Shown here piece by piece: positions 26,496-36,007 of a stretch of 64,000 nucleotides of DNA. Made by a program: the position numbers and the translations under genes. Origin of the DNA: Labilibaculum sp. (GTDB taxonomy: Bacteria; Bacteroidota; Bacteroidia; Bacteroidales; Marinifilaceae); contig NZ_OY761461.1 in NCBI RefSeq assembly GCF_963664555.1, positions 1-64,000 on the forward strand, in the 5' to 3' direction. The first letter of the stretch is position 1. Each line of letters begins with the position of its first letter. The notes beneath the pieces are model-generated. The model did not search any database. It had not been told where the DNA came from and saw only the letters and a list, made by a program, of their open reading frames with translations.

Positions 26496-28211
26496 TTAAT
26501 AAAAAGAGATAACAATTCCATTTGCCGTCACTTTCTCTTTTGATCGTTCTATTTTTGATCCCGCAGGAATTTCAACCACTACCATCGCTTTATTTCCTTC
26601 AATTGAAAAGCTTCCTTTGCCAAAAATCTTTTCAGCAACAAGCTTCCCCGAAACAATATCATACAGATCAACTCCTTGTTCTGAAGAATAGTCGATTTTC
26701 TTTACCTCATCGTAAGGATTGAAGTATAAATAAGTAGGATAGGATTCATTTTTATAGAAATCTGTCGCAAGACAATCCAATTGCAGAATCTTCTCCACAT
26801 TTGTTTTCCTGATGATAGAACCAAAGATTCCGGCATGTGCCGATCCGTAAATACTAAACATGGATAGTTTTGGCTGACTAACCACCCAATTTGGTCCATC
26901 GCCCAGTGCTACCGGCGAAACCCCTTTAAACTCCTCGGTGTTATAAGCATCAACCTTCTTTAATCCCTCGTAGGCGATTACATTACGGGTTATGCTTTTA
27001 TTTTCAGGCAAATACTGATTTCTGTCCGGAATTTCGTAAGGATAGAACAAACGAGAGGAATTTGCTGCATTCAACATCCATTTCCCAATGGACCGGGCAT
27101 ATTCTTGATCGTATCGAACCATTGGTACCAGCGGCCAGGCCATGTCGAAGGTGTTCATTAAAAAACCGTAGCCACCATCCTGAGTCAGGCTTCCCTGTAT
27201 GCCCGAAACATCATAATCTCCCCAGCGATCTGCAATAATTCCCCAGCCGGTGCGGCCCATTTCTGCAGTACATCCGTCGAAAGTCCAATCAAGTATTTTC
27301 GAAACATCGTAATTGGTTCCCTGTTCCGCATTTAAGCGGGCTGCCACATAAGCTCCAAAAGGCATCAGTACTTCGTAAAACCGACTTTCTTTTTGGCTCA
27401 ACAAAGCCTCAATTGCTGATTTTGCACCTTCCAGATAACGTGGATCTCCAAATTTTTGATAAGCAGAGTAAAGCACATAAGCATGTCCTGCTGCTGCATC
27501 CTGCTGATAAGGAATCTGATTTCGTTTCCCTTTCATCTCAGCATAGTCGAAATAGGAATAATCGTAATTTCCATTCAAGGTAGAATCGGCCTTAAAGAAC
27601 TGCTCGGCAATAGTTTTCTGAATCGCATCTGCACCTTCTACATTAGGCTGTAATTCCGAAACGGCATAATACAGCACATTTGGAAAAACATCGTACCACC
27701 AGTCGCGGCCATATCCTCCACCTAAAAGTGCAACTTCCGGACAAGTATTGTTCATCATGATATTCCAACCATTATCGGTGTTGAAATAATTCTGAACCAT
27801 TTTCACAAAGTTGTATCCCTTCTGATCCCGCTTGTCAATTCCCACTAATCCGGCACTCATCAAAGCGCCCAAAGAATTGATTGCTTCGTGAAATTCACCC
27901 TTATTTTTATTTGGTCCTTGTCTCACATCACCTATAACAGTGTACAAACCAAATGTTGTCTGTGGAAGATTTCTCTTTGCACTATCCAACCAAATAAAAG
28001 GCCGGAATTCGCCTGTGGCATCAAAATCGAATATTGCTTCGTCGAAATTCACTGCCTTTTCATGCCAGTCAAGCATCTTATATGGTTGCGGCTGATTAGG
28101 CATACTTTCTACACGACTAATCTGCAGCTCTTTTACAGCTGTTTGCGGTTGTGTCGTGCACGAAGCAAAAACGAAACAACATAGTATCCAAAATAAATAG
28201 TTACGATTCAT
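26496..28211 (-). CDS. Lipoprotein of unknown function, probably an (alpha/alpha)-toroid glycoside-active protein
   Basis: A 571-residue exported lipoprotein: the signal peptide ends FASC (Cys18) and is followed by TTQPQ. The body is rich in Trp, Tyr and Asp and has repeated helical pairs such as FHEAINSLGALMSAG, YGRDWWYDVFPNVLYYAVSEL, AAAGHAYVLYSAYQKFGD and YLEGAKSAIEALLS, which resembles the (alpha/alpha)6 toroid of several glycoside hydrolase families. The C-terminal 130 residues (from about YLYFNPYDEVKK) look like a beta-sandwich. I could not assign a CAZy family. The neighbours (SusC/SusD downstream, MFS and GH130 upstream, same strand) imply a role in cutting the imported glycan at the surface or in the periplasm. 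Confidence 0.65.
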   Translation of the reverse strand: MNRNYLFWILCCFVFASCTTQPQTAVKELQISRVESMPNQPQPYKMLDWHEKAVNFDEAIFDFDATGEFRPFIWLDSAKRNLPQTTFGLYTVIGDVRQGPNKNKGEFHEAINSLGALMSAGLVGIDKRDQKGYNFVKMVQNYFNTDNGWNIMMNNTCPEVALLGGGYGRDWWYDVFPNVLYYAVSELQPNVEGADAIQKTIAEQFFKADSTLNGNYDYSYFDYAEMKGKRNQIPYQQDAAAGHAYVLYSAYQKFGDPRYLEGAKSAIEALLSQKESRFYEVLMPFGAYVAARLNAEQGTNYDVSKILDWTFDGCTAEMGRTGWGIIADRWGDYDVSGIQGSLTQDGGYGFLMNTFDMAWPLVPMVRYDQEYARSIGKWMLNAANSSRLFYPYEIPDRNQYLPENKSITRNVIAYEGLKKVDAYNTEEFKGVSPVALGDGPNWVVSQPKLSMFSIYGSAHAGIFGSIIRKTNVEKILQLDCLATDFYKNESYPTYLYFNPYDEVKKIDYSSEQGVDLYDIVSGKLVAEKIFGKGSFSIEGNKAMVVVEIPAGSKIERSKEKVTANGIVISFY

Positions 28212-28372
28212 GTGTTATAATTTATTTTTTTAGTTGTCATATGGAACTCCCAAATTACACTCATCCACCTGTTTGTAATATTGTTACATGGTCGTTTCAT
28301 CTGTTAATGGATTTGTATCTTTTATATTTTAAGAATTGATCTTAAATTATTTTTTTCTCAAAGCTTGCAAAG

Positions 28373-29704
28373 CTATTGAACCAAAGGTTCTACTACTAAT
28401 TTATCATCTACATCTCTTAATCTTACGTCTTGGCCATTTGATTTGAATTCCTCTTTACTGGTATGTTTAATCACCATTTTGGCAACAGGAATAGAGATTA
28501 ATTGCAGCAGTGCAATAATCAGTAAAGAATACTTAAGAGCGAACACCTCCGAAACGTAGTGTGTAAGCAACAAAAACATTACTAATCCGAAAACCCGTCC
28601 AACAAAAAGTCCAAATTCATGATTAAAAATGTAAGCAAATTCATTTCGTTTCTCCTTTCGGGAAAGCACATCAATCACTCTCATCTGAATCGGAAAATAG
28701 GCAATATCGTGCAGGGGTCTGAATAATACCATCGCCAGCATAAACACCATTGCACCTGTTGCCGAAAACATAATTGCATTGGCCATTGTGCCTGCAACAA
28801 AAATGAGCAAACCCACTGCAAATATATAAATGCGGTGTTCCGGTTTGGAAAATCGTCCCAGCAGATACAATACTATTGCCGTAACAATTCCGCTTATAGC
28901 CTGAATGGTTCCCAAAGATCCTTCATCACCTATTAAATACATGATCAGAATAGCCGGTGCTGTCACCAAATATCCTTGTGCAAGTCCTTTTAGTCCGGCT
29001 AAAAATAACATTTTGTGCCATAATCGGTCGAAGTGGAAATGCAGAAATTTCTTTTGCTTCGGATTTTTAAATTTTTCCCTGTGGATTACAATGGATGAAA
29101 TAATCGTTAGAATGAATACGCAAAGCGTAATAACCTGATAAGCTCTGTGTTCACCAAACCAACCCAATGTTTTTGACGATATAATAAACCATCCAACAAT
29201 TAAAGGAATTATTATTGATGTTATTGTAAAAAAGAAGGTTTCCAAACCGTAATAGTAATTCCGGTTTTTATCATTTGTAGTATCCAAAGCCAAAAAATCA
29301 CGGTTGGCCCAGAAAAACCCAAAAGATGCACCCATTATTAATCCGGAAAAAACAACTCCTGCAAAATTAAGATGATCAAGCGTCATCATAAACAACATGG
29401 AGATACCACTTAAAAGCATTCCAAAACTATATAGATTGGCTATTTTGATCTTTTTCAAGAGAAAACCATTAATAAAAAAGGTAAGCGGTATTCCGGTATA
29501 AATAGCCAGCTGATAATAGGCTACCAATGTAAAATCGTTATTGGTGAAACGCATGATATAGGCGCTTACAAAAATATCGACCACCGGAAGCACGAAGGCA
29601 TAAATCATGTTGGTAATCAACAAAACCCTCATATCTCGTGGGTTACTTAGGAAAAAATAATACTCTGAGAGTGCTTTTTTCAATATTTTGGTAATAGCAG
29701 CCAT
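28373..29704 (-). CDS. MFS transporter, likely for mannosides
   Basis: A 443-residue inner membrane protein with about twelve hydrophobic helices (for example ILMYLIGDEGSLG follows a helix in the second half; AVGLLIFVAGTMANAIMF). The start codon is three bases after the stop of the GH130 gene upstream, so the two are translated together. It probably carries the oligosaccharide released in the periplasm into the cytoplasm, where the two GH130 enzymes work. Assignment to a subfamily was not possible by eye. Confidence 0.82.
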   Translation of the reverse strand: MAAITKILKKALSEYYFFLSNPRDMRVLLITNMIYAFVLPVVDIFVSAYIMRFTNNDFTLVAYYQLAIYTGIPLTFFINGFLLKKIKIANLYSFGMLLSGISMLFMMTLDHLNFAGVVFSGLIMGASFGFFWANRDFLALDTTNDKNRNYYYGLETFFFTITSIIIPLIVGWFIISSKTLGWFGEHRAYQVITLCVFILTIISSIVIHREKFKNPKQKKFLHFHFDRLWHKMLFLAGLKGLAQGYLVTAPAILIMYLIGDEGSLGTIQAISGIVTAIVLYLLGRFSKPEHRIYIFAVGLLIFVAGTMANAIMFSATGAMVFMLAMVLFRPLHDIAYFPIQMRVIDVLSRKEKRNEFAYIFNHEFGLFVGRVFGLVMFLLLTHYVSEVFALKYSLLIIALLQLISIPVAKMVIKHTSKEEFKSNGQDVRLRDVDDKLVVEPLVQ

Positions 29705-29707
29705 AAA

Positions 29708-30754
29708 TTAATAGTTTAACGATTGTAAAATTTCACTGATAGAGAATTCGGCCCCACAAATCACTTCATCCGAAGCTCCGTAATAAATTGTAATCGTATC
29801 GCCGCTAACGATATGCCCATTGGTAAAAACCACATTGCCAAAAAATCCGGTTTTCTCATATTCCATAATGGGTTCCATAATGGGCTCCTCGCTTCGGGCA
29901 AGTAGTATCGAGGGATCATTTAAATCCAATAGTAATGCACCCAAACAATACCTGTGTTCTTTTGTTGCTCCGTGGTATATTTCCAGCCAGCCCTTTTCAG
30001 TTCTAATTGGCGATGCTCCTGCTCCGAGCCGGGCACTGTCCCATTTTCCGGCGCGTGTTTTTGCCAGCAATTGATGATTCCCCCAATGAATACGATCAGG
30101 CGATTCAGCAATCCAAATGTAATTCCCGCCCAATTCGGGACTACTCGGACGGTGAAGTGCATAATATTTACCGTTAATCTGTTCTTCGAAAATGGCACAA
30201 TCCTTATTGTGTGGCGGGAAGATCATTCCGCAACGATCAAACTGTTTCCAATCCTTAGTCTGAATATATCCAACTCCAACCCCATGGGCAGAAACCTTTG
30301 TATAAGTCAAATGATATCCATCATCCATGGTTGCAACCCTGCAATCTTCTATTCCGAAAGTTTCCTGAGAACCAACTCCCATAATTGGAGCGTAACCTTC
30401 AGTCTCCGCGAAATTAATCTGGTCGTCACTGCAAACCAACCGAAGATGTGAAAGAGTGGTTAGGTAATACTCCCCTTTATAAATCACGATCCTGGGATCG
30501 GACAAATCCAGATCGGCATCGTTTTCGTCGAAGCATAAAATTTCGACGACTCCCTCTTTATTATAAACAGGAAAACTAATTTTACCCTCTACCTGCTGAG
30601 GTCGTTCTGCAACCCGAAGCAATAACCAGGTTTTATTGTTGCAGCGAAACACACCCGGGTTTAACAAGCATTCAATTTCCATTCCTACCATACTTGGCAG
30701 GATGTTTTTTGGTGAGAGTAAAGGGTTTTGCTCAAATCTCTTTGCGATATCCAT
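29708..30754 (-). CDS. GH130 family beta-mannoside phosphorylase/mannosidase
   Basis: A 348-residue cytoplasmic enzyme. GH130 motifs: NPLLSPKNILPSM at the N-terminus, FGIEDCRVATMDDGYHLTY (acid-residue region), GCALFEEQ-type CAIFEEQINGKYYALHRPSSP, LGAGASPIRTEKGWLEIYHGA and TIYYGASDEVICGAE. It differs clearly from the first GH130 of this locus (EDCR instead of EDPR, no N-terminal extension), so the two probably belong to different subfamilies and have different bonds or reactions. A 12-base tandem duplication in frame (29863-29886) gives the doubled PIMEPIME. First gene of the GH130-MFS pair. Confidence 0.9.
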   Translation of the reverse strand: MDIAKRFEQNPLLSPKNILPSMVGMEIECLLNPGVFRCNNKTWLLLRVAERPQQVEGKISFPVYNKEGVVEILCFDENDADLDLSDPRIVIYKGEYYLTTLSHLRLVCSDDQINFAETEGYAPIMGVGSQETFGIEDCRVATMDDGYHLTYTKVSAHGVGVGYIQTKDWKQFDRCGMIFPPHNKDCAIFEEQINGKYYALHRPSSPELGGNYIWIAESPDRIHWGNHQLLAKTRAGKWDSARLGAGASPIRTEKGWLEIYHGATKEHRYCLGALLLDLNDPSILLARSEEPIMEPIMEYEKTGFFGNVVFTNGHIVSGDTITIYYGASDEVICGAEFSISEILQSLNY

Positions 30755-30821
30755 AGTTCTATTCTTTTTCTACTGCAAAGAACGACCATTTCTCAATACA
30801 TGTAGTTAACTATACTGCCAC

Positions 30822-30892
30822 TTCTGTGTGTTATAACCTTAAAGTAAGCACATTGGAAGCATACCACACAGAATTGAAGCTATTGTGTACAC
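30822..30892. promoter_or_regulatory. Inverted repeats upstream of the GH130-MFS operon
   Basis: TTCTGTGTG (30822-30830) and CACACAGAA (30865-30873) are a 9-base inverted repeat; GTGTACAC (30885-30892) is a palindrome next to it. The gap 30755-31066 has no gene. The site suits a regulator of the AraC or HTCS class upstream of the GH130 start at 30754. Confidence 0.4.
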
Positions 30893-31066
30893 ACTATTGC
30901 CGGTTAGAAGCTTTTGCCAACAATTTAATTTCTGAAAAACAGATTATTAATGCCATCCGGGGAAAACGTAGATGAGTAATTGTATGGCAATTTGTAATTA
31001 AGCCAACTGATATCTTAGACTTCGGACAATTGAGACCAGAGTCCCTGAAACAGAAATCAAAACGAT

Positions 31067-31873
31067 TTACAATAAACTTTGCTTTCTAAATTCAGCAGGT
31101 GATTTGTGAACAACCTGCTGAAAGGTATAGCTAAAGGCAGAAAGACTATTGTAACCACTCTTGTAAGCAATCTCACTTATTGAAAGATCTGTTTGAAGCA
31201 ATTGCTCCATACTTTTAATGATTCTGACAAGCTTCACATATTGCAGAAATGAGATATCCATATTTTTCTGAAACAAACGGGATAATGTTCTGGAACTGCA
31301 GCCAAATTTTTCGGCAACATGATCCAGATTCAAAGGCTGATCGATATTCTGGTGGATGTATTTAAACACTCTCCTTAAATTTTCGTTTTTAGTAGTTGGA
31401 AGCACTACAGGCAAAGGAGTGGTGGATACATCTAAAACAATATTTTTTAAAGCGATCAGAAATTCATATTTAAAAACACTGTCCTTGCCAATTTCTTCCT
31501 GCCAATTTACAGTATAATAAATCATTTCCATCAACAGATTTGTTACAGGATAAATACCCTCCCGCTCCCTTACCTGATGATCTTCGGGAAATAAATTTCT
31601 TGGAAAATAAATGTTATGCACCATTTTCACCGAGGTGCGTGAAACAACGTTATGCTCTATTCCCGCAGGAATCCATAAGAAATGACGCGCAGGAAGAAAA
31701 TACGACTTATCGGGCGTATTCAAAAACGCAACACCACCTTCCACATAGCACATCTGATGTTTGTTGTGACTGTGCATGGGGAGTTTTTCCTCGATTTTTG
31801 AATGCAGCACGTAAAACACATCCTCATTCCTGTTAACATCCTTAATAAAAGAATCCATTACCGACATAAACAC
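31067..31873 (-). CDS. AraC-family transcriptional regulator with cupin sensor domain
   Basis: A 268-residue regulator. The N-terminal cupin-like domain is visible in LPMHSHNKHQMCYVEGGVAF and FLWIPAGIEHNVV. The C-terminal AraC DNA-binding domain has two helix-turn-helix units: LDHVAEKFGCSSRTLSRLFQK and ISEIAYKSGYNSLSAFSYTFQ, ending SPAEFRKQS. It is divergent from a TolC/HlyD/MFS operon, with only 79 bases between starts, so it most likely controls that efflux operon. A role for the neighbouring glycan locus is the less likely alternative. Confidence 0.9.
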   Translation of the reverse strand: MFMSVMDSFIKDVNRNEDVFYVLHSKIEEKLPMHSHNKHQMCYVEGGVAFLNTPDKSYFLPARHFLWIPAGIEHNVVSRTSVKMVHNIYFPRNLFPEDHQVREREGIYPVTNLLMEMIYYTVNWQEEIGKDSVFKYEFLIALKNIVLDVSTTPLPVVLPTTKNENLRRVFKYIHQNIDQPLNLDHVAEKFGCSSRTLSRLFQKNMDISFLQYVKLVRIIKSMEQLLQTDLSISEIAYKSGYNSLSAFSYTFQQVVHKSPAEFRKQSLL

Positions 31874-31952
31874 AATTTTAAGTGGCCTAAATTATAAAAC
31901 AATTGTCCAATTTTCGAAAACATGCCTAAATATTAAACGGGATATTTGCAAA

Positions 31953-33302
31953 ATGAAATTTTTGAAAATGAATCGTAAATCAAAAAATGCAATTGCATTC
32001 ATCCTCATACTACTAAGCTGCCACTGCATAACTAATGCTCAGGAGAGTGTATCGATAAGTTTGCAGGAAGCTTGGCAAAGAGCAAATACCTTTAGTAAAG
32101 AATTGCAGTTAAGAAAGATTGACACAAAAATAAGCGAAGAAAAAATTCTGGATGCAAAGAACAAATGGCTGCCTGAATTCGGTGCAGATGCGAGCTACGG
32201 CAAACTCGCCAACATTCCCATTTTTGAAAATGGAATTTTAAAAAGCCCTGAATACATTCCACTGGAAGACCATAGTGTTTATGATGCTGGGATTGAAGCC
32301 TATTTTAATTTGTACAATGGGCATAAAACTAAAATTCGGGTGAAGCAGGCAGAAACCAAGCAGGCTTTACTGCATTACCTGGAAGAAGCTGGCTTTTCGG
32401 ATATCCACTACAAAGTGGCTCAAGACTATTTGGGGATACAAGCTTCGCTGGCCTTTAAAAATCTGATTGAACGAAATATCTACAAAAATAAAAAACGGCT
32501 GAATCAGATTGAAAAATTATACCAGAACGGAGTGGTTTTAAAAAGCGATTTATTAAGGTCTCAACTGCAGCTTTCCCGGCAAAAAACGAACCTTCTTAAA
32601 ATAGAAAACAATCTGGAACTATCTACGCAGCAATTGAATATTCTAATTGGCTTTGACGATGATCAAGCCATTGAACCCACTGACAGTATTGCAATTGGTT
32701 CTGAATATATTAAGACCGAACTGCTGTATCAGGATTACTTAGGGCAGGCAATACAGTTATCTCCACTTGAAAAAATTGCCCGGGCTCAAATTACAATGAT
32801 GCAGCTTTACGAAAAAGATGTAAAAGCTGAAAAGCTTCCTAAAATCGGTTTTTTTGGAGAATACACCTATTCGTACCCACAAATTAAATTGTATCCTTAC
32901 TCAAATTCGCCCTATTTAATGGGCGTTGCAGGAATCAAAGTTTCGTACAACATCTCGGCTTTGTATCATGACAAACACAAAGAAAGGGCAGCTTCTATAT
33001 CGATAAAAAAACAAGAGCTGGCGCAGAAACAGACCGAAGATCAGCTTCGCATAGATGTAAGAACAGCCTACAAAAGGTTTCACGAAAATTTAAAGGAAAT
33101 AGAAACCGCAAAAATGAACATTCAACAGGCCGAAGAAAATTACAGAATTGTAAATCAAACCTATTTTAACCAATTGGCTCTGCTCACCGATTTACTGACT
33201 GCAGATACCCAGTTGCTGCAAGCCAAATTTGAATTGGTGAACAGTCAGGTTTCGGCCAAATTACATTACTATCAATTACTTAAAATAACGGGGCAACTAT
33301 AA
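31953..33302 (+). CDS. TolC-family outer membrane efflux channel
   Basis: A 449-residue protein with a signal peptide ending near HCITNAQES and two OEP-type repeats with long coiled-coil helices (ELQLRKIDTKISEEKILDA, QTEDQLRIDVRTAYKRF). The start could also be five codons later (MNRKSK). It forms the outer membrane exit duct of a tripartite pump. Its stop codon overlaps the next start (TAATG), so translation is coupled with the HlyD-like gene. Confidence 0.92.
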   Translation: MKFLKMNRKSKNAIAFILILLSCHCITNAQESVSISLQEAWQRANTFSKELQLRKIDTKISEEKILDAKNKWLPEFGADASYGKLANIPIFENGILKSPEYIPLEDHSVYDAGIEAYFNLYNGHKTKIRVKQAETKQALLHYLEEAGFSDIHYKVAQDYLGIQASLAFKNLIERNIYKNKKRLNQIEKLYQNGVVLKSDLLRSQLQLSRQKTNLLKIENNLELSTQQLNILIGFDDDQAIEPTDSIAIGSEYIKTELLYQDYLGQAIQLSPLEKIARAQITMMQLYEKDVKAEKLPKIGFFGEYTYSYPQIKLYPYSNSPYLMGVAGIKVSYNISALYHDKHKERAASISIKKQELAQKQTEDQLRIDVRTAYKRFHENLKEIETAKMNIQQAEENYRIVNQTYFNQLALLTDLLTADTQLLQAKFELVNSQVSAKLHYYQLLKITGQL

Positions 33303-34363
33303 TGAGCGATAAATTAAAGAAGTACGAAAAAATAGACCGTGCAGCTGTAAAAATAACCTACGGAGCAGCAGTAAGCATTTTAGCCGCCTTACTCGTTTGG
33401 GGACTGTTTTTAATGGTGAATTTTTGGAAATACGAAGAAACCAACGATGCACAGGTAAAAGAGTATATCAATCCTATTTTGAGCCGTGCCTCCGGTTACG
33501 TGCAGGAAATCAGATTTAATGATCATCAAAAAATCCAGAAAGGAGATACCTTGCTTGTTCTGGATATTGAAGAAGCCAATGTAAAGCTGCTCGAAGCCAA
33601 GGCTGCCCTAACAACTGCCAAGGCTCGTTTAAAAGTACTGCAAAGCAATGTGAAGACCTCATCAGGCAGTTCCAGTATCAGTCATGCAAAAATTAGTGCT
33701 GCTAAAGCCCAACTGTGGCAACAGCAGCAAGAGTTTGCACGTTATCAGAAACTACTGGAAGGCGAAGCTGTTACCCAACAGCAATTTGAGAATGTAAAAA
33801 CAAAATTGGAAGTGGCCGAATCGAATTACCAGGCCATTCAAAACTCCTTTAGCGTATCGCAAGACAAAACTCAGGATGTTACCGCTGAAGTTGCGGTAGC
33901 TAAAGCCAATATCGAACAGAAAAAAGCAGCTCTGGAACGCATTAATCTAGAGATTAAATATGCCGTAATTACCGCACCTTCTGATGGAACCATGGGAAAC
34001 AAAAGCCTTCAGCAAGGACAATACATTCAGAAAGGACAAACCATTGGTTTTATGGTGGATAAAAAACAAGGCAAATGGATTGTGGCCAATTTTGAAGAAA
34101 CACAAATCGCGAAAATGAAAGAGGGACAGGAAGCCAAAATTACGATAGATGCTTTTCCGAACAAATCGTTTCATGGAAAAATAGAATCGTTCTCTCCTGC
34201 CACCGGATCCCAGTTTTCATTGCTTCCGACCGATAACGCAACCGGAAATTTCGTAAAAATTACGCAGCGGTTCCCTGTGCGCATTCAGTTCACCGATAAT
34301 GATGCTTTGCTGGAAAAACTACGTGCCGGCATGAATGCTGAAGTATCAATACCCAAGAAATAG
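33302..34363 (+). CDS. HlyD/EmrA-like membrane fusion protein
   Basis: A 353-residue periplasmic adaptor with one N-terminal membrane helix (ITYGAAVSILAALLVWGLFLMV). The lipoyl half-motif appears as ILSRASGYVQEIRFNDHQKIQKGDTLLVLD, a long alpha-hairpin follows (LEAKAALTTAKARLKVLQ to AAL.RINLE), then APSDGTMGNKSLQQGQYIQKGQ and a beta-barrel. It joins the MFS pump to the TolC channel. It overlaps the preceding gene by one base and ends three bases before the next start. Confidence 0.93.
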   Translation: MSDKLKKYEKIDRAAVKITYGAAVSILAALLVWGLFLMVNFWKYEETNDAQVKEYINPILSRASGYVQEIRFNDHQKIQKGDTLLVLDIEEANVKLLEAKAALTTAKARLKVLQSNVKTSSGSSSISHAKISAAKAQLWQQQQEFARYQKLLEGEAVTQQQFENVKTKLEVAESNYQAIQNSFSVSQDKTQDVTAEVAVAKANIEQKKAALERINLEIKYAVITAPSDGTMGNKSLQQGQYIQKGQTIGFMVDKKQGKWIVANFEETQIAKMKEGQEAKITIDAFPNKSFHGKIESFSPATGSQFSLLPTDNATGNFVKITQRFPVRIQFTDNDALLEKLRAGMNAEVSIPKK

Positions 34364-34366
34364 GCT

Positions 34367-35968
34367 ATGCCAAACGAAAATAACAAACTCATTTTTAAAA
34401 GCCGGATACCTTACTGGTTGGTATTGTTTACCATTTTTATAAGCCTGATGCCCATTGCCTTGGTATTGGGAATCTATCTGAGCGGAGCATCCAGCGCAGC
34501 AAGTTACTACGGTGTTGACATTATCGATGTTAAATATTCCACGGTAGTTTACTACCTTGCCATTGCCGCTTCGTTTCCTCTCGAGGCCAAATTTTTCAAC
34601 TACTTTTCGTCCAAACCCTATTTAATAGGCTGCAGCATTATCTACGCAGCAATAAACCTTATTCTATACAACAGTCATAGCTTTGCTTTGCTATTGGTGC
34701 TCCGATTTGCCGGCGGCATGCTTTCGCTGGGCTTTATTGGCATGATATTCTCGCTGGTTTTTAAGCAATTTCAGGCACAACGCAGCCGGATTTTAGGCTA
34801 TGCAACCATGTATGCGGCCTTATTTTCCAGTGCTCCTCTTGCCCAATTATTAGACGCATTCATATTTACCAAATACGACTTTAACAGCATTTTTCTATTT
34901 AAAATTTATAGTGCCTTACCCGGAATTATATTGCTTTGCTACATTCTTAAAAAAGGCACAGATTTAAGGCGCGATGGAAAAATCCCCTTAAAATTAATTC
35001 GCTGGGAGAGCTTTGTTCTTTATGCATCATCCCTGTTATTGGCAGCCTATATTTTATTGTATGGGCAATATTACCATTGGTTTAACAGCATGCGGATTAC
35101 GGTTTGCACAATTGTTCTGGTATTTTTTATGTGCTTGTTTTTCCTCCGGCAATTTAAACTCGAAGAACCCTATATCGATTTAAAGATTTACAAGTCGCGA
35201 AATTTTCGAATAGGCATGTTGCTGTTGGTGCTGTTTTACTTTAGCAAAGGCGACATGAATTTGCTCAATGGATTCTTTTCCAACAGTGTTCATTTAGATA
35301 TGTATCACAAGGGCTATATCATGCTGATTAATGCTGCAGGTATTGCCTCAGGATCGCTTATATCTGCCCGGTTTATTTTAGCCGGACGAAAAATACGGCT
35401 GATCTGGATGACTGGTTTTGGCGCGCTGTTGGCTTATCATGTTTATATTCTTTGCATTTTAAGCAATCAGGCTGAAATCTCAGATTTACTCATTCCCCTG
35501 TTTTTACAAGGATTTGGGAATGGAACTCTGATCATCTCTATTGTGATTTTCTATGTGACTTCAGTTCCTGCCGAAATAGCTTTCTCAGCTTCGGTTACGG
35601 GAGTAGCTTTTCGCGCCGTTACTTTTACCGCCAGCATGGCCTTAACTTCCTATATGGGGCTGCACTTTCAAAAAATTCATTACCAAAGTGCAGCCCACGA
35701 AATTACTTCGCTCAATCCGTATGCAGTGCAACGCATCGGTCAGTACAAACAAGCATTACTCAATGGCGGAGCAAGTATCCCTCAGAGCAATGCCGGTGCC
35801 ATTAAACTTTTGGGAAAAGCAGTCGCAAATCAAAACAATCTCTTATTTGTCAGAGATTATTATTTATACATGAGTGCCTTCATCCTGCTTATCATCATGG
35901 GAATCGCTTTAATTCCTCATTTTCAGTATCACATTAAAAAAATTGGAGCCAAACTAATCCCAATGTAA
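34367..35968 (+). CDS. MFS drug-efflux pump, DHA2-like (EmrB-type)
   Basis: A 533-residue integral membrane protein with about fourteen hydrophobic helices, fitting the 14-helix DHA2 class that works with HlyD/EmrA adaptors. The first helix is VLFTIFISLMPIALVLGIYL. It is the last gene of the three-gene operon. The substrate may be a drug or toxic organic molecule; it is not deducible. No clear terminator follows; the repeat array at 36008 begins 40 bases downstream. Confidence 0.88.
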   Translation: MPNENNKLIFKSRIPYWLVLFTIFISLMPIALVLGIYLSGASSAASYYGVDIIDVKYSTVVYYLAIAASFPLEAKFFNYFSSKPYLIGCSIIYAAINLILYNSHSFALLLVLRFAGGMLSLGFIGMIFSLVFKQFQAQRSRILGYATMYAALFSSAPLAQLLDAFIFTKYDFNSIFLFKIYSALPGIILLCYILKKGTDLRRDGKIPLKLIRWESFVLYASSLLLAAYILLYGQYYHWFNSMRITVCTIVLVFFMCLFFLRQFKLEEPYIDLKIYKSRNFRIGMLLLVLFYFSKGDMNLLNGFFSNSVHLDMYHKGYIMLINAAGIASGSLISARFILAGRKIRLIWMTGFGALLAYHVYILCILSNQAEISDLLIPLFLQGFGNGTLIISIVIFYVTSVPAEIAFSASVTGVAFRAVTFTASMALTSYMGLHFQKIHYQSAAHEITSLNPYAVQRIGQYKQALLNGGASIPQSNAGAIKLLGKAVANQNNLLFVRDYYLYMSAFILLIIMGIALIPHFQYHIKKIGAKLIPM

Positions 35969-36007
35969 ACACAACAACGGTTCAATTCTAAAATAGAAAC
36001 TGCAATA

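Noticed and set aside
31067-31873. AraC regulator as part of the mannoside locus
   Set aside because: It is on the same strand as that locus, but its start is 79 bases from the divergent efflux operon and the locus already has its own hybrid regulator, so control of efflux is more likely.
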